Shown here piece after piece: positions 45,276 through 56,533 of a stretch of 64,000 bases of DNA. Numbering within the stretch: position 1 is the first letter of the stretch; each line of letters begins with the position of its first letter. Origin of the DNA: Halorubrum sp. PV6 (GTDB taxonomy: Archaea; Halobacteriota; Halobacteria; Halobacteriales; Haloferacaceae); assembly GCF_003990725.2 (NCBI RefSeq), contig NZ_CP030064.1, forward strand, positions 62,001 through 126,000, written 5' to 3'. The position numbers and the translations under genes are program-made. The notes under the pieces were generated by a model that saw nothing but the letters and a program-made list of their open reading frames with translations, had not been told where the DNA came from and searched no databases.

Positions 45276-46115
45276 TCACTCGCTCGTCGCCTCGCGGGCG
45301 TCGGGGACCCACTCGGGCACCGCGATCTCGGCGCCAGGATCGCGGTAGTCGATGTCGACGTCGACGCGTGCCTCCCCTCCGTCGTGTTGGCCCGCCCACG
45401 ACTGTTCGAGGCGCGGGACGACGCCCGCCGCGTACACGTGCACCGTCGCGGCCGCAGTCTCGACCGTCTCGGGGACGCCACGGTTCCCGGCGAACTGATC
45501 GGCGGTGAAGCGCGCGGTCGTCTCGCCTTCGACCGATCCGCTGCCGTCGCTCGTGGCGTTCCACTGGTTGAGCCCCTCGTACTGCGTCTCGCCCGACGCG
45601 GTCTCGCTCCCGACTCGGAGCCCCGTCACCGCCTCCTGACGCATCGCCGCTTCGAGGTCCACCTCGGAGTTGTCCGGCGACTGGCGGTCGTACTGCGTCT
45701 CGCCGTCGCTTTGTCGCCGGAGCAGCACCTCGCCGTCGGCGACGAAAAGCTCCGTCACGGCGCCCCCGGCCGCGTCTCCCAACTCCTGTTTCAAGTACTG
45801 ACGCCCGTTTTCGAGGTCGTACCCGGACTCGTAGGTCTGTGACGGCAGCCACGGCGTCGGCTCTTCGTCGCCATCGTGACTCGTCTCCGCCGTCGAGAAC
45901 AGGGTGAACCCGCCCGCGTCGACGAACCGCTGGACGTGGCTCTCGGCCAACGTCTCGATCGCGATCCCCTCGCCGTCGCGCCACGCCGCGTCGGCGAACG
46001 GCCGGTCGGGACCGGTTTCCCCATCGCCGCCGCTCGCCTCGTCGTCGCTGGAACAGCCGGCGATACCGACCGTGGCTCCGGCTCCGAGTCCCGCGAGGAA
46101 GCGTCTCCGATTCAT
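45276..46115 (-). CDS. Tat-exported lipoprotein, unknown function
   Basis: A 279-residue protein with twin-arginine signal (MNRRRFLAGLGAGATV) and lipobox GIAGC. The mature part has an acidic linker and an elongated beta-rich domain (FTLFSTAETS; GAVTELFVADGEVLLRRQSD; ARVDVDIDYRDPGAEIAVPEW). It may have a LolA/LppX-like half-barrel as some haloarchaeal lipoproteins do; this is only a guess. It is inserted between nusA and rps12, in the same direction, with its own spacing. Confidence 0.75.
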   Translation of the reverse strand: MNRRRFLAGLGAGATVGIAGCSSDDEASGGDGETGPDRPFADAAWRDGEGIAIETLAESHVQRFVDAGGFTLFSTAETSHDGDEEPTPWLPSQTYESGYDLENGRQYLKQELGDAAGGAVTELFVADGEVLLRRQSDGETQYDRQSPDNSEVDLEAAMRQEAVTGLRVGSETASGETQYEGLNQWNATSDGSGSVEGETTARFTADQFAGNRGVPETVETAAATVHVYAAGVVPRLEQSWAGQHDGGEARVDVDIDYRDPGAEIAVPEWVPDAREATSE

Positions 46116-46162
46116 ACCGTAAAAAGCGGTGCGGCGACCAAAAGGACGCGGATTCTCTCGGT

Positions 46163-46582
46163 TCAGGTCAGCTGGATGTCGTCGATGTCGTGGTGCCGCC
46201 GTGCCAGCGTCCGGGCCGTCTCGATGTTGGTCCCGTCGGCGCCGATGGCGACGCCTCGATCCGGCTCCGACACCTCCACGTACGCGACGCGGTCGTTCTG
46301 TTCGGACACGGTCACGGCGTTGACCGCCGCGGGCGAGAGCGCGCTCGCGACGAACGCCTCCGGCGTGTCCGCGTCTTCGACCAGTTCGACCGATTTATCG
46401 AGCCGCCGTTCCGCCTCCTTGACGGTCTCGCCGGCCTGTCCTATCGCGGCGGCCATCTCGCCGGCCGGCACGAGAAACACGAGCCGGTCGCCCTCCACGA
46501 GGCAGTCCTTCGGCGCGACCCCGGTCAGCTCGTCGAAGCGACCGATGTACCGCCGTGCCTCGTCGGAGAGCTCGACGCGCAT
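46163..46582 (-). CDS. nusA: NusA-like KH-domain transcription factor
   Basis: A 139-residue archaeal NusA-like protein made of two KH domains only (no S1 or N-terminal domain), normal for archaea. Visible are RLVFLVPAGEMAAAIGQAGETV and GVAIGADGTNIETARTLARRH. It binds RNA and probably assists transcription elongation or termination. The start codon overlaps the rpoA2 stop by one base, so translation is coupled. Confidence 0.94.
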   Translation of the reverse strand: MRVELSDEARRYIGRFDELTGVAPKDCLVEGDRLVFLVPAGEMAAAIGQAGETVKEAERRLDKSVELVEDADTPEAFVASALSPAAVNAVTVSEQNDRVAYVEVSEPDRGVAIGADGTNIETARTLARRHHDIDDIQLT

Positions 46583-47796
46583 TAGTCGTCGCCCACGACG
46601 CGCGACCCCATCCGGAGGTCGACGTCGCCGGTGCCGAGCGAGATCGGTTTGCCGGCGATGACGTTCTCGATGACGCCGTCGAGCTCGTCGTACTCGCCGT
46701 GGATCGCGGCGTCGAGCAGGTGGTTGACCGTCACCTCGAACGCGGCGCGAGCGAGCACCGAGTCCTTCGAGCCCGAGATGCCGTGGCGACCGATCGACTC
46801 GATTTCGCCGTTGTTCGTCATGATGTCGGCGACCAACATCAGGTGACGGACGTTCACGTCGTCGAGCCCCTGCTCTTCGAGCGTGTTCTTCGTCTCGTCG
46901 ATGATCGTCTCGCGGGCCGCCTCGACCCCGAGGTTGCGGTAGATCTCGTGGATGTTGTTACACGTCGTCCGCGAGGCGTCGACGCCCTCGATGTCGAGGG
47001 TGTCGCCGAACGCCGACCCCTCGGTGTAGAGGACGAACTCCTCGTCGCCGTCGATCTCCTCTTTCCGGATGACGACGCGTTCGATCTCCTCGATCCCTTT
47101 AAATACAATCTCGCGGAGCTTCTCGACGAGTTGGAGCAGCTCGCGGTAGCTCGGCTCGTTCGGGCCGAACTCGACGACGGTCCCCGACTGGCGGGTGTCG
47201 ACGCCCAGCGAGTCCTCGATGGTCTCCGCGATGATCGCGGCGACCTCCGAGGGGTCCGAGTGGGTCGGCCACCGTTCGAGCAGCGTGTCGTCGTTTAAGT
47301 CGATCCGGACGAGCATGTCGGCGACGTTCGTCGACACGTCGCCGAGCGCGAGGATGCGCGTCGCTTCGATGGACCAGACGACCTCGTGGGCCTTCTCGCG
47401 GTCCGTCGCGTACTCGCCGTCGAGGTGGACCGTCATCATCGGCGTGTCCGGCGTCTTCCGGGCGTCCACCAGCTCGATGAGCCGGGGGAGCCCCTGCGTC
47501 ACGTCGATTTCTGCGACGCCGGCGTAGTGGAACGTGTTCATCGTCATCTGCGTTCCCGGCTCGCCGATCGACTGCGCGGAGACGGTGCCGACGGGGTCTA
47601 ACGGGTCGACCCGCGTCTCGATGTAGCGGTTCTCGACGCCCGTCGCGATGTCGGTCGCCTGTTCTGTGGTGACCTCGCCGCTCTCCTCGGCCTTCCGGTC
47701 TATCGCCTCGTACACCTCGTCTTTGAGGCGCGCGGGCAGCTCAGTCGCCTCGACGATCGCTTCGATGTCGTCGGTGACGTGGTCGTACTCAGTCAT
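46582..47796 (-). CDS. rpoA2: RNA polymerase subunit A''
   Basis: A 404-residue subunit corresponding to the C-terminal third of the bacterial beta' subunit. It contains the trigger-loop region ([23 protein letters not shown]) and the bridge-distal elements. It overlaps rpoA1 by 8 bp, so the two halves of the large subunit are made from coupled frames. Confidence 0.97.
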   Translation of the reverse strand: MTEYDHVTDDIEAIVEATELPARLKDEVYEAIDRKAEESGEVTTEQATDIATGVENRYIETRVDPLDPVGTVSAQSIGEPGTQMTMNTFHYAGVAEIDVTQGLPRLIELVDARKTPDTPMMTVHLDGEYATDREKAHEVVWSIEATRILALGDVSTNVADMLVRIDLNDDTLLERWPTHSDPSEVAAIIAETIEDSLGVDTRQSGTVVEFGPNEPSYRELLQLVEKLREIVFKGIEEIERVVIRKEEIDGDEEFVLYTEGSAFGDTLDIEGVDASRTTCNNIHEIYRNLGVEAARETIIDETKNTLEEQGLDDVNVRHLMLVADIMTNNGEIESIGRHGISGSKDSVLARAAFEVTVNHLLDAAIHGEYDELDGVIENVIAGKPISLGTGDVDLRMGSRVVGDD

Positions 47797-50716
47797 CCGA
47801 CTCCACCCCCGAGGCCTTGTTCAGGCCGGGTCCTGAATGCTCCGAGAGGTTCGTCGGCGGCGCGCGCTCGCCGAGGAACCGCTCTTTCTCGTCATCCGAC
47901 TCGAACTCGGAGTCGACGACGCGGTTCACGATGTCGTCGACGTCGATGCCGTCGCCCTCGCCGGACGAGACCTTCACCGGCGAGGTGCCGTCCTCGCCGA
48001 ACTCGAACTGGACGATCCGGCCCGAGGTGTCTCGAACCGTTCCGTCGTACTGCGCCTCCAGCTCGGAGAGCGCGTTGATGAGCCGGCGCTGGAGGTAGCC
48101 GGACTTGGAGGTCCGGACCGCCGTGTCGACCAGCCCCTCGCGGCCGCCCATCGCGTGGAAGAAGAACTCCTCGGGGGTGAGCCCGCTGCGGTAGGAGTTC
48201 TCCACGAAGCCGTGCGCCTCCGAGGACAGGTCGTTCTCGCGGTAGTGTGAGAGCGTCCGGTCCTCGTAGCCGCGGTTGATCCGCTCGCCGCGGACCGCCT
48301 GCTGGCCGACGGAGCCGGCCATCTGCGTGAGGTTCAGCATCGACCCACGCGCGCCGGAGCGGGCCATCACGACCGCCGGGTTGTCGTCGCCGAAGTGCTG
48401 GTCGGCGATGTCACCGGCCGAGTCGCGGGCCTTCCCGAGCGTCTGCATGATCTTCATCTCCAGCGTCTCGTCGACGCCGCGGCCCGGCAGCGACTCCAGC
48501 TCGCCGGCCTCGTACGTCGCGATGAGCTCCTGGACGCGGTCGTAGGCGCTCTCGATGGCGTCGTCGACCTGCTCTTCGGCCTCCGGCGGGATCGACTCGT
48601 CGTCGATCCCGATCGAGAATCCGAAGTGCATGATCGCGCGCATCGCCAGCGACGCGATCTCGTTGATGAACACGCGCGAGCGCGTCTCGCCGTATTCTTT
48701 CGTGAGAGTGTCGACGACCTCGCCGCCGAACGCGCCGACGGCGTCTTCGTCTATCGTCCCTTCGACGAGCTGGCCGTTCTCGATGAGCACGTCGTCGCCC
48801 GTCGAGGAGGTGAAGTCAAGCGACAGATCGTCGGGGAGCAGCTCCGAGAACAGCGTCCGGCCGGTCCAGAACTCGCGTCCCTCGTCGTCGACGCCGTCCG
48901 ATTCGGGGAGTTCGTCCACGCGGGTCGCCCGGAGCAGGTCCAGCGCCTGCGTCTCGGTGAACTCGGGGTTCGAGTGCGTGAGCAGGTAGGTCCCGGAGAT
49001 GTGGTCCTGAATGGCGCCGATAATGTTCCCGCCGAACCGCGGCGAGAGGATCTGCTCTTGGACGCGCATGAGGACGCGCGCTTCCGCGCGGGCCTCCTCG
49101 TTTTGCAGCGCGTGCATGTTCATCTCGTCGCCGTCGAAGTCGGCGTTGTACGGCGGACAGACGACGGTGTTGAGCCGGAACGTCTTGTACGGCATCACCA
49201 CGACCTCGTGGGCCATGATGGACATCCGGTGCAGCGAGGGCTGCCGGTTGAAGATCACGATGTCGCCGTCCACGAGGTGGCGGTTGACCTCCCAGTCGGC
49301 CTCGACCTTCTCGGCGAGCTCCTCGCAGTTCTTCTCGGTCACCTTCAGGCGACGCCCGTCAGGTCGGCGAACGTAGTTGGCGCCGGGGTGCGCCTCCGGT
49401 CCGTTTCGGACGTACTGGCGCGCCTCTTCGACGTTGCGCTCGGTGACGTTGAGCGTCTGGGTCATCTCTTTGGCGACGCGGTCCGGGACGCCGACCTCGT
49501 TCAGCGAGAGGGTCGGGTCCGGCGAGATGACGGTCCGGGCGGAGAAGTTCACGCGTTTGCCCGAAAGGGAGCCACGGAAACGACCTTCCTTGCCTTTCAG
49601 GCGCTGGCTGAGCGTCTTGAGGGGACGGCCAGAGCGGTGTCGCGCCGGCGGCGTCCCGCTGATCTCGTTGTCGACGAACGTGGTGACGTGGTACTGGAGC
49701 AGCTCCCAGAGGTCCTCGATGATCAGCTGCGGGGCGCCCGCCTCGCGGTTCTCCATGAACCGCTGGTTGATCCGGATGATGTCGACCAGCTTGTGCGTGA
49801 GGTCGTCCTCGGAGCGCTGGCCGTTGTCGAGCGTGATGGAGGGGCGCGTGGTTACCGGCGGCACCGGGAGAACCGTCAGGATCATCCACTCCGGGCGGGA
49901 GTGTTCGGAGTCGATGCCGAGGACTTCGAGGTCCTCGTCCGGGATGTCCTCGAACCAGTCGCGGATGTCCGAGGGCATCAGCTTGTTCATATCCTCCTCC
50001 GTGAGATCGACTTCCAGCGCCTTCTCGATGGCGCGGCGGTCCTCCTTGCGCGGACGGAACTCGCCGGCCATGATCTGGTTGACTCGATCTAAGGCGATGT
50101 CCGTCTTCTCGGCGAGCTCCTGCGGGGAGGTGCCGGGGTCGTCCTCCTCCTCGTCAGGCTGCATCGCGGCCGCGATGCGCTCGGAGTAGTCGCCCGAGAG
50201 CACGTCCTGGACCTCGTAGTACGTGGTCGGCTTCTCGTGTTTGATGTCCGCCTGCGGCTCGCCGCAGAACGGGCAGGTCGACGCCTTCCGGGCCTGTCGG
50301 ACGGCGGCCTTCAACACGTCGTGTTCGTCGTCGCCGAGCTCCTTGGCGCGCTCGTAGCGGTCGCGGAACTCGTCGCGCTGCGCGTCGTCTAAGGCGAGGC
50401 GACCGCACTCTCGGCACGTCGAGCGCAGGAGCCGTCGGATGAGCTTCGTAAAGCCCACGTGGATGACGGGCGCGGCCAGTTCGATGTGGCCGAAGTGGCC
50501 GTTACAAGAGCCGGAGTGGGACCCGCAGGTCCGACACTCCAGGCCGGGGTCGATGACGCCGAGCCGCGGGTCCATCAGCCCCATGTCGATCGGGTAGCCG
50601 TCGTCGTCGTACGTGTCGGCCGTGATCACCTTCGTCGCCGACATGTCCCGGTACGTCTCCGGGTCCATGAGGCCGAAGTCGATGCCGCCGAGCACTTTCG
50701 GTGTTTGCATTGACAT
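47789..50716 (-). CDS. rpoA1: RNA polymerase subunit A'
   Basis: A 975-residue subunit with the clamp zinc-binding motif [17 protein letters not shown], the double-psi barrel catalytic [12 protein letters not shown] (three Asp bind Mg2+), the zipper/rudder region and the bridge-helix segment. The start abuts the rpoB1 stop. The length is normal for haloarchaea. No intein or frameshift is seen. Confidence 0.97.
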   Translation of the reverse strand: MSMQTPKVLGGIDFGLMDPETYRDMSATKVITADTYDDDGYPIDMGLMDPRLGVIDPGLECRTCGSHSGSCNGHFGHIELAAPVIHVGFTKLIRRLLRSTCRECGRLALDDAQRDEFRDRYERAKELGDDEHDVLKAAVRQARKASTCPFCGEPQADIKHEKPTTYYEVQDVLSGDYSERIAAAMQPDEEEDDPGTSPQELAEKTDIALDRVNQIMAGEFRPRKEDRRAIEKALEVDLTEEDMNKLMPSDIRDWFEDIPDEDLEVLGIDSEHSRPEWMILTVLPVPPVTTRPSITLDNGQRSEDDLTHKLVDIIRINQRFMENREAGAPQLIIEDLWELLQYHVTTFVDNEISGTPPARHRSGRPLKTLSQRLKGKEGRFRGSLSGKRVNFSARTVISPDPTLSLNEVGVPDRVAKEMTQTLNVTERNVEEARQYVRNGPEAHPGANYVRRPDGRRLKVTEKNCEELAEKVEADWEVNRHLVDGDIVIFNRQPSLHRMSIMAHEVVVMPYKTFRLNTVVCPPYNADFDGDEMNMHALQNEEARAEARVLMRVQEQILSPRFGGNIIGAIQDHISGTYLLTHSNPEFTETQALDLLRATRVDELPESDGVDDEGREFWTGRTLFSELLPDDLSLDFTSSTGDDVLIENGQLVEGTIDEDAVGAFGGEVVDTLTKEYGETRSRVFINEIASLAMRAIMHFGFSIGIDDESIPPEAEEQVDDAIESAYDRVQELIATYEAGELESLPGRGVDETLEMKIMQTLGKARDSAGDIADQHFGDDNPAVVMARSGARGSMLNLTQMAGSVGQQAVRGERINRGYEDRTLSHYRENDLSSEAHGFVENSYRSGLTPEEFFFHAMGGREGLVDTAVRTSKSGYLQRRLINALSELEAQYDGTVRDTSGRIVQFEFGEDGTSPVKVSSGEGDGIDVDDIVNRVVDSEFESDDEKERFLGERAPPTNLSEHSGPGLNKASGVESDD

Positions 50717-52546
50717 TTAAATCGCGTCCTCCAGTTCGAGCTTCGGTCGGATGCCCAAGGCGATCATCTCGTCGAGCAGGAGCTTGAACGCGTAGCTCAC
50801 TTCCAACTCGTGGATGTCGTCCTCGTCGCCCGTGACCGGGTCGTACACCCGGCGCTGTTCTCGGTCCTCGACGGCGACGAGTCCGGTCTTCGCGGAGACG
50901 TGTACCGTCTCCGCGTCAGACGACTCCAAGAGCCGCTCGTTGAGCACCATCGACGCGCCGTGGCCGATGATCGTGTCGCGCTCCATCTCCCCGACGCGCA
51001 GCCCACCCTCGCGGGCGCGCCCCTCGGTCGGCTGGCGCGTGAGCACCTGCACCGGCCCGCGAGAGCGGGCGTGGAGCTTGTTCGACACCATGTGGTACAG
51101 CTTGTGGTAGAAGATCGTCCCGACGAAGATCTCCGCTTCGATCTTCTCGCCGGTGACGCCGGAGTACATGACCTCCTTGCCCGAGGACTTGAAGCCGTGT
51201 TCTTCGAGTCCGCCGCGCAGCTCTTCTTCGTCTTCGCCCTGGAACGGCGTCCCGTCGACCCGCGAGCCGCGGAGCGAGCCGACCTTGCCGCCGAGCATCT
51301 CCAGCACGTGGCCGACCGTCATCCGAGACGGTAGGGCGTGCGGGTTCATCACGAGGTCGGGGACGACCCCCTCCTCGGTGAAGGGCATGTCCTCCTGTGG
51401 CGCGAGGTGGCCGACGACGCCCTTCTGCCCGTGTCGGGACGCGAACTTGTCGCCCAGTTCGGGAACGCGCTGGTCGCGCACCTTCACCTTCGAGAGCTTG
51501 GAGCCGTCCTCGCCCTCCATCAGCGTCACGGTGTCGACGACGCCCGACTCGCCGGAGCGCATCGTCACACTCGTTTCGCGGCGCTTCTGCGGAGAGAGCC
51601 CGCCCATGTCGTCGGGCTCTTCGAGGAAGCGCGGGGGGCTGGTCTTTCCGAGCAGCACCGAGGACTCGTCGACCTTCGTCTCGGGGTTGACGAGACCGTC
51701 CTCGTCGAGGTGCGTGTAGGCGTCCTCGCCGCGGGCGCCGCGCACGTCCTGGTCGGGAATCTCGAACCGATCCTCCTGGCCGCCGGGGTACCGGCGCTCC
51801 TCGCCCTCGTAGGTCCGGAAGAAGTGCGAGCGCGTCAGGGCACGATCGACGGAGCCCTGGTTCATCACCAGCGCGTCCTCGATGTTGAACCCCTCGTAGC
51901 TCATGACGGCGACGACGAAGTTCTGCGCGGCCGGCCGCTTGTCGAAGCTGATCTGGTCGGACGTCTGCGTCTTCACCATCGCCAGCTGCGGGTAGTGCAG
52001 CAGGTGCTGGCGCGTGTCCGGCCGGATCCGGTAGTTGGCGGAGGGAAGCCCGAGCGACTGTTTCATCATCCCCGCGCCCATCGTAATTCGGGGACTCGCG
52101 TTGTGTTCGGGGTACGGGATCATCCCCGCACCGATACCGAAGACGAGCTGCGGGTCGATCTCGAGGTGCGTGTGGTCGTCGCTTACGTCCTCTTCGTCGA
52201 CGGCGACGAGGATGTCCTCCTCCTCCTCGGCGTCGATGAACTCGACGTAGCCGCGCTCGACGAGGTCCTCGAACTCGACGTCGCCGCGTTCGAGCGCTTC
52301 GATTTCCTCGTCGCCCAGCAGGGGCTCGCCGTTCTCGACGACGATCAGCGGGCGGCGGGCGCGCCCCGCGTCCGCGTTGACGATTACTTCTTGGGTCCGG
52401 TCTTTGACCGAGACGTTCACCATCTCCGAGACGTCGCCGCGTCGGCGAGCCTCGCGGATCTGTTCGGCGAGGGCCTCGGGGTCCGGATGGGTCCCGACGA
52501 GGCTCCCGTTGACGTACACCTTCGCTTCGCGTTCTGCCTGAGCCAT
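50717..52546 (-). CDS. rpoB1: RNA polymerase subunit B'
   Basis: A 609-residue subunit equal to the C-terminal part of bacterial beta. The hybrid-binding and wall regions are present ([63 protein letters not shown]). The start [10 protein letters not shown] at 52546 lies one base after the rpoB2 stop; an in-frame ATG 19 codons upstream would extend into rpoB2. Confidence 0.97.
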   Translation of the reverse strand: MAQAEREAKVYVNGSLVGTHPDPEALAEQIREARRRGDVSEMVNVSVKDRTQEVIVNADAGRARRPLIVVENGEPLLGDEEIEALERGDVEFEDLVERGYVEFIDAEEEEDILVAVDEEDVSDDHTHLEIDPQLVFGIGAGMIPYPEHNASPRITMGAGMMKQSLGLPSANYRIRPDTRQHLLHYPQLAMVKTQTSDQISFDKRPAAQNFVVAVMSYEGFNIEDALVMNQGSVDRALTRSHFFRTYEGEERRYPGGQEDRFEIPDQDVRGARGEDAYTHLDEDGLVNPETKVDESSVLLGKTSPPRFLEEPDDMGGLSPQKRRETSVTMRSGESGVVDTVTLMEGEDGSKLSKVKVRDQRVPELGDKFASRHGQKGVVGHLAPQEDMPFTEEGVVPDLVMNPHALPSRMTVGHVLEMLGGKVGSLRGSRVDGTPFQGEDEEELRGGLEEHGFKSSGKEVMYSGVTGEKIEAEIFVGTIFYHKLYHMVSNKLHARSRGPVQVLTRQPTEGRAREGGLRVGEMERDTIIGHGASMVLNERLLESSDAETVHVSAKTGLVAVEDREQRRVYDPVTGDEDDIHELEVSYAFKLLLDEMIALGIRPKLELEDAI

Positions 52547-52547
52547 A

Positions 52548-54113
52548 TTAATCGTCCGCCGTCTGTCGTTCGACGCCCTCGATGCCGGGGATTCCCTCGA
52601 CACCCATCGACGCCAGTTCTCGTTTCAGCCCCTGTTCGTCGTCTACCGTCTGCGAGAGCTCCATCGCCTGCGCGAAGTTCTTCACGAGGCCACAGTTCGG
52701 CCCCTCCGGCGTCTCGGAGGGACAGATGCGACCCCACTGGGTCGCGTGGAGGTCCCGCGCCTTGAAGTGCGGCTGCGAGCGCGACAGCGGCGAGCGCAGG
52801 CGCCGAAGGTGCGAGAGCACACCCATGTAGTCCGTCCGGTCGACGAGCTGGGAGACGCCGGACCGACCGCCCACCCAGTTACCCGTCGCGATCGGGTGTT
52901 CGAGCCGCTCGGTCAGCACGTCGGAGCGGACGACCGTGTTGACCGTGAGCTCACGGTTCCGCATGTTCGCCCGCTCGAGCTGGTATTTCACGTCGCGTGC
53001 CAGCTTGTTCAGCGCGGTCCGGAACAGGTCGCGCATCAGGTCGCCGGAGACCTTCAGGCGCTTGTTCGCGTAGTGGTCCTTGTCGTCGGCCTCGCGTCGG
53101 TCCAAGGCGAGCTCGAAGCACGCCTCGGCCATCCGGCAGAGGTAGTACGCCTTGTTGATCCGCACGTCCTCCTCTTCGACGCCCTCCTCGTGGAGGTGCG
53201 GGAGCAGGTAGCGGTCGATGACGTAGTTCGCCCGCTTGAGCTGGTAGTTTTTCCCCTGGCCGGAGGCGACGCGCTCGCCGAGGGTCTCGATGGCCTCCTC
53301 GGTCGTCTGGACCGAGGCCTCCTCTAAGTTCTCCAGCATGAACTTCACGATCTCGGGGTCGTCCGAGACGCGGTGGACGATCTCCTCGTCGGACTCGAGT
53401 CCGAGCGCACGAACGAGGGTCACGAAGTCGATAGAGCCGGAGACGGACGGGAACGACACTTCGAGCAGCCCCTCGCGGTTGCGCTCACACAGCACCAGCG
53501 CGCGGTAGCCGCGGCGCTGAGAGAACGTCTTCGCGACCTGAATCTCGTCGCCGTACTTCGAGTCGTACTCCGCGAGAATCTTGTTCGGCGCCAGGTCCTC
53601 CGAGGTCATCAGCACGCGCTCGGAGCCGTTGACGATGAAGTAGCCGCCGGGGTCGACCGGGTCCTCGCCGATGTCGATGAGCTCCTCGTCGGAGAAGCCG
53701 GCCATGTTACACTTGTCCGAGCCGACCATGATCGGCATCCGACCGACCTTCGTCTCGGTCGTGTCGACGACCTGTTCGGGCTCGTCCTCGCCGCCGCGCA
53801 CGATGGACATCTCCATGAACACGGGCGCCGAGTACGTGATGTTTCGCAGTCGGGCCTCCTGAGGGTACAACAGCTCTTCGGACCCGTCGGCCTCGCGAAC
53901 GCGCGGGGTGACCATCCGCACGTCACCGAGTTCGACGTAGACGGGCTCTTGCCCCTCTTTGTCGCCGATGTCGGTCTCGATCGTCTCCTTCTCGTCGACG
54001 ACCTCCTGCATGCCGCGGTCCAAGAAATTGTTGAACGATCGGAAGTGGTGTTCGGCGAGCCGTTCGTCTGAAAAGTACTCGCGTGACACCACGCGTCGGT
54101 CTTGTCTGTTCAT
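52548..54113 (-). CDS. rpoB2: RNA polymerase subunit B''
   Basis: A 521-residue subunit, the N-terminal part of the beta-type subunit. It includes [20 protein letters not shown], the fork and lobe regions and [39 protein letters not shown] at the end, which is the fork-loop/rifampicin-pocket area. The B subunit is split at the same place as in other haloarchaea. The start overlaps the rpoH stop by 4 bp. Confidence 0.97.
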   Translation of the reverse strand: MNRQDRRVVSREYFSDERLAEHHFRSFNNFLDRGMQEVVDEKETIETDIGDKEGQEPVYVELGDVRMVTPRVREADGSEELLYPQEARLRNITYSAPVFMEMSIVRGGEDEPEQVVDTTETKVGRMPIMVGSDKCNMAGFSDEELIDIGEDPVDPGGYFIVNGSERVLMTSEDLAPNKILAEYDSKYGDEIQVAKTFSQRRGYRALVLCERNREGLLEVSFPSVSGSIDFVTLVRALGLESDEEIVHRVSDDPEIVKFMLENLEEASVQTTEEAIETLGERVASGQGKNYQLKRANYVIDRYLLPHLHEEGVEEEDVRINKAYYLCRMAEACFELALDRREADDKDHYANKRLKVSGDLMRDLFRTALNKLARDVKYQLERANMRNRELTVNTVVRSDVLTERLEHPIATGNWVGGRSGVSQLVDRTDYMGVLSHLRRLRSPLSRSQPHFKARDLHATQWGRICPSETPEGPNCGLVKNFAQAMELSQTVDDEQGLKRELASMGVEGIPGIEGVERQTADD

Positions 54114-54337
54114 GAGACAACTAATCGGTACACGACCGCTTTCTCGGTCGTGCGGGAGTTTCGAACGATCTTCACCACGTCGCCGACCTCGGCCTCGTCG
54201 GGGATCGCGGGATCGGTGCGTTTGATCTTCGGCAGGTTCGTCCGTTTCACGTCGTACTCTGCCAGGACCTCGTCGACCTCCTCGGGCTCGAGTAGGACGT
54301 GGTCCGGGACGAGTTCGTGTTGGCTTACGTCTACCAT
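54110..54337 (-). CDS. rpoH: RNA polymerase subunit H
   Basis: A 75-residue subunit ([20 protein letters not shown]) with the typical [10 protein letters not shown] and [20 protein letters not shown] ends; homologue of the C-terminal domain of eukaryotic Rpb5. It is first in the polymerase operon, which runs rpoH-B''-B'-A'-A''-nusA with overlaps or gaps of at most 1 bp. Confidence 0.97.
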   Translation of the reverse strand: MVDVSQHELVPDHVLLEPEEVDEVLAEYDVKRTNLPKIKRTDPAIPDEAEVGDVVKIVRNSRTTEKAVVYRLVVS

Positions 54338-54696
54338 GGGTGGTGGTTATTGAGAGAAGCTATCACGAGATACTACAGATCGCTATATGTGCCAACCTCA
54401 TAAGGCTTGTTAAGCGCCGCTGCCACGCGCGGCTCACGGCGGGAGGGCGTGCGATACCCTATCTCATGTGGGTATCACACAAAAGCGTACCGCCGAACTG
54501 GCTTTCGCTCACCGAGACCCATCGTACGACGGCGATGCCGGGCTGAGCCGGCCGTCTCTCCTTTATCATCACCTTCGTCTGTGTCGGCCCACGCGTACTC
54601 CCCCACGGTGAGGCCATCGCCCCTGTCATCGGTCACCATCGTCGGCGGGGATGACAAGCCTTATTTGCCAGACAGGGGTACGAATGACTGCGACAA
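54338..54696. promoter_or_regulatory. Divergent regulatory region between rpoH and tRNA-Asp
   Basis: It holds no gene. On the rpoH side there are minus-strand TATA-like elements (CACATATAGC, about 54383-54392, and CCTTATGAGG, about 54398-54407). A 7-bp inverted repeat GATACCC/GGGTATC (54453-54459 and 54470-54476) could be an operator or hairpin. On the tRNA side CCTTATTTGC (54659-54668) is a TATA box about 30 bp before the first tRNA-Asp. Confidence 0.55.
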
Positions 54697-54769
54697 GCCC
54701 GGATGGTGTAGTGGCCCATCATACGACCCTGTCACGGTCGTGACGCGGGTTCAAATCCCGCTCCGGGCG
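54697..54769 (+). tRNA. tRNA-Asp (GTC), copy 1
   Basis: A 73-nt tRNA. Acceptor GCCCGGA / TCCGGGC, discriminator G. Anticodon stem CGACC/GGTCG encloses the loop CTGTCAC, anticodon GTC. T-arm GCGGGTTCAAATCCCGC. CCA not encoded. A TATA box lies about 30 bp upstream. It is followed after 30 bp by a second, identical tRNA. Confidence 0.97.
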
Positions 54770-54799
54770 TCCCCACGTTTCCGGGGTGAGTCGCTGTTT

Positions 54800-54872
54800 G
54801 CCCGGATGGTGTAGTGGCCCATCATACGACCCTGTCACGGTCGTGACGCGGGTTCAAATCCCGCTCCGGGCG
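54800..54872 (+). tRNA. tRNA-Asp (GTC), copy 2
   Basis: Identical to the tRNA at 54697-54769 and offset by 103 bp. There is no separate TATA box in the 30-bp gap, so both are probably cut from one transcript. Confidence 0.97.
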
Positions 54873-55009
54873 TTTCTGTCACTGCCAACCGACGAGCGAA
54901 GCGAGCCGACACCGTCGGCGACGAACTCCTGCTCAGGGATTTGAATCTGAGGACGAGCGAACGCAGCGAGCGAAGTCCTCCGGGTTCAAATCCCGCTCCG
55001 GGCGTTTCT
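54873..55009 (+). repeat. tRNA-Asp 3'-end copy behind the tandem pair
   Basis: Positions 54981-55009 repeat 29 bases of the second tRNA-Asp end plus trailer (CGGGTTCAAATCCCGCTCCG then GGCGTTTCT). The spacer (54873-54980) contains an inverted T-arm remnant (GGGATTTGAATCT) and several GAGCGAAGCGAG-type stretches. Same design as at tRNA-Phe, -Pro and -Arg. Confidence 0.85.
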
Positions 55010-55096
55010 TGAACTTACCTTCGGAGCGACTGGTCCGTCGCTGGTCGTTTACCTACCCCGTTGGTCAACGCACCGTCACGAACCGGCTGAAAATCC

Positions 55097-56101
55097 TTAT
55101 AAATCGAGCAGGTCCTGCAGTTCGCCCACCAGCGTCTTGGTCTTCTCGTCGGGGTCTTCGTCGTCGCTGACCGGGGTGCGTCCGTCGAACGTCTCGTGCA
55201 CCATCGAGACGCCTTCCGCCAGCGTGTCGAGGCCGTATCCACCTTCGAGCACGTAGGCGGTCGCGGCGCCGACGTCGTCGGTGACCGACCGAATCTGATC
55301 GGTCATCAGTGCGTACCCCTCCGACGAGACTCGCATCCGCGAAATCGGGTCGTGTCGGTGGGCGTCGAACCCGGCAGAGACGATCACGAGGTCGGGGTCG
55401 AACCGTTCGAGCGCCGGCGCGACAACCGCGTCGATAGCGTGGCAGTAGTCCGCGTTGCCGGCGCCGGCAGCGAGCGGGAGGTTCACCGTGGTGTTCTCGC
55501 CCTCGTCGCGCCCGGTCTCTTCTACCTCGCCGGTGTCCGGATAGAGGCCGTCCTCGTGGATCGACGCGTAGAGTACGTCTCCGCGCTCGTAGAACACGTC
55601 TTGGGTCCCGTTTCCGTGGTGAACGTCCCAGTCGAAGATAGCGACTCGGTCGGCCTCGCCCTTATCTAGGGCCGTCTGGGCCGCGACGGCGGCGTTGTTG
55701 AAAAAGCAAAAGCCCATGGCGTCGTCGGGGACCGCGTGATGGCCCGGCGGGCGTCCGAGCGCGAACGGCGTGTTTCGCCCGTCGGCGCCGTCGAGCGCAG
55801 ACCGCGCCGCCCACTGTGCGAGCCCCGCCGACGTGAGCGCGGCGTCCCAGGTCCCCTCGCTCACGACGGTGTCGGGGTCCCAGCTTCCGCCGCCGTCGGC
55901 GACGAACGCCTCGAGTTCGTCGACGTACGTCGCGTCGTGGACCGCGACGACCTCCTCCCGCGTCGCGGGGTCCGGCTCCGCGTACTCGACGCCGTGGCGC
56001 TTCGCCAGCCCACGCCGTATCGCGCGCAGTCGGTCCGGATTTTCCGGGTGTCGTTCGCCGGTGTCGTGTTCCAGACACCGCTCGCTGTAACCAAAGTGCA
56101 T
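55097..56101 (-). CDS. hdaI: Histone deacetylase family protein (acetoin-utilisation/HDAC type)
   Basis: A 334-residue arginase-fold deacetylase. Zinc and catalytic motifs are visible: RPPGHHAVPDDAMGFCFFNNAAV, IFDWDVHHGNGTQDVFYE and VSAGFDAHRHDP. The start follows the histone stop codon with no gap, so the two are almost surely translated from one message. It could remove acetyl groups from proteins, possibly the histone, or from small molecules such as polyamines. Confidence 0.93.
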   Translation of the reverse strand: MHFGYSERCLEHDTGERHPENPDRLRAIRRGLAKRHGVEYAEPDPATREEVVAVHDATYVDELEAFVADGGGSWDPDTVVSEGTWDAALTSAGLAQWAARSALDGADGRNTPFALGRPPGHHAVPDDAMGFCFFNNAAVAAQTALDKGEADRVAIFDWDVHHGNGTQDVFYERGDVLYASIHEDGLYPDTGEVEETGRDEGENTTVNLPLAAGAGNADYCHAIDAVVAPALERFDPDLVIVSAGFDAHRHDPISRMRVSSEGYALMTDQIRSVTDDVGAATAYVLEGGYGLDTLAEGVSMVHETFDGRTPVSDDEDPDEKTKTLVGELQDLLDL

Positions 56102-56533
56102 CTACTCGAACAACGCGAAGTACGTCTCGATGTCCTCTGCCTGTACGGTCCGTCTGTCGGCGTGGTGTGCGAGGGTCGCCGCCGCGCTCGCGACGTTGTC
56201 GGCGTAATCCTCTAAGATGTCGGCCAGCGCGATCCGCGCGTCGACGCCCACCCGATATCGGTCGTCGATCCGGAGTCGAGCGATCCGGTCGATGGGGGCG
56301 ACCGGGAGCGTGAGATCCTCGCGAGGGATCACTTGCTCGACGCCGAAATCGGCCGCCATCAGCGTTTTGCGGCCGTCTGCTGTTGCCTGCTCGGCCGCGT
56401 CGATCGCCAGGTCCGCGCCGTGTGCTTGGATCCGGCGGGCCAACTCCTCGGCGGCGTCCGCGCTCACGCGGAGGTCCCCGGCGTTCCGCCGGATGATCCC
56501 GTCGACCGGCGCGAACGGCAACTCGACACTCAT
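56102..56533 (-). CDS. hstA: Archaeal histone, two histone folds in one chain
   Basis: A 143-residue doublet histone. The first fold is residues ~1-68 (LPFAPVDGIIRRNAG ... RKTLMAADFGVEQV), the second ~75-143 (LPVAPIDRIARLRIDD ... RRTVQAEDIETYFALF). Each has the three-helix pattern and the RxTxxAxD end motif. It is acidic, as in other haloarchaea, so it may act as a regulator more than as bulk packaging (inference). Start MSVELPFAP at 56533; TATA box on the minus strand (GTTATACGG, 56556-56564). Confidence 0.95.
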   Translation of the reverse strand: MSVELPFAPVDGIIRRNAGDLRVSADAAEELARRIQAHGADLAIDAAEQATADGRKTLMAADFGVEQVIPREDLTLPVAPIDRIARLRIDDRYRVGVDARIALADILEDYADNVASAAATLAHHADRRTVQAEDIETYFALFE

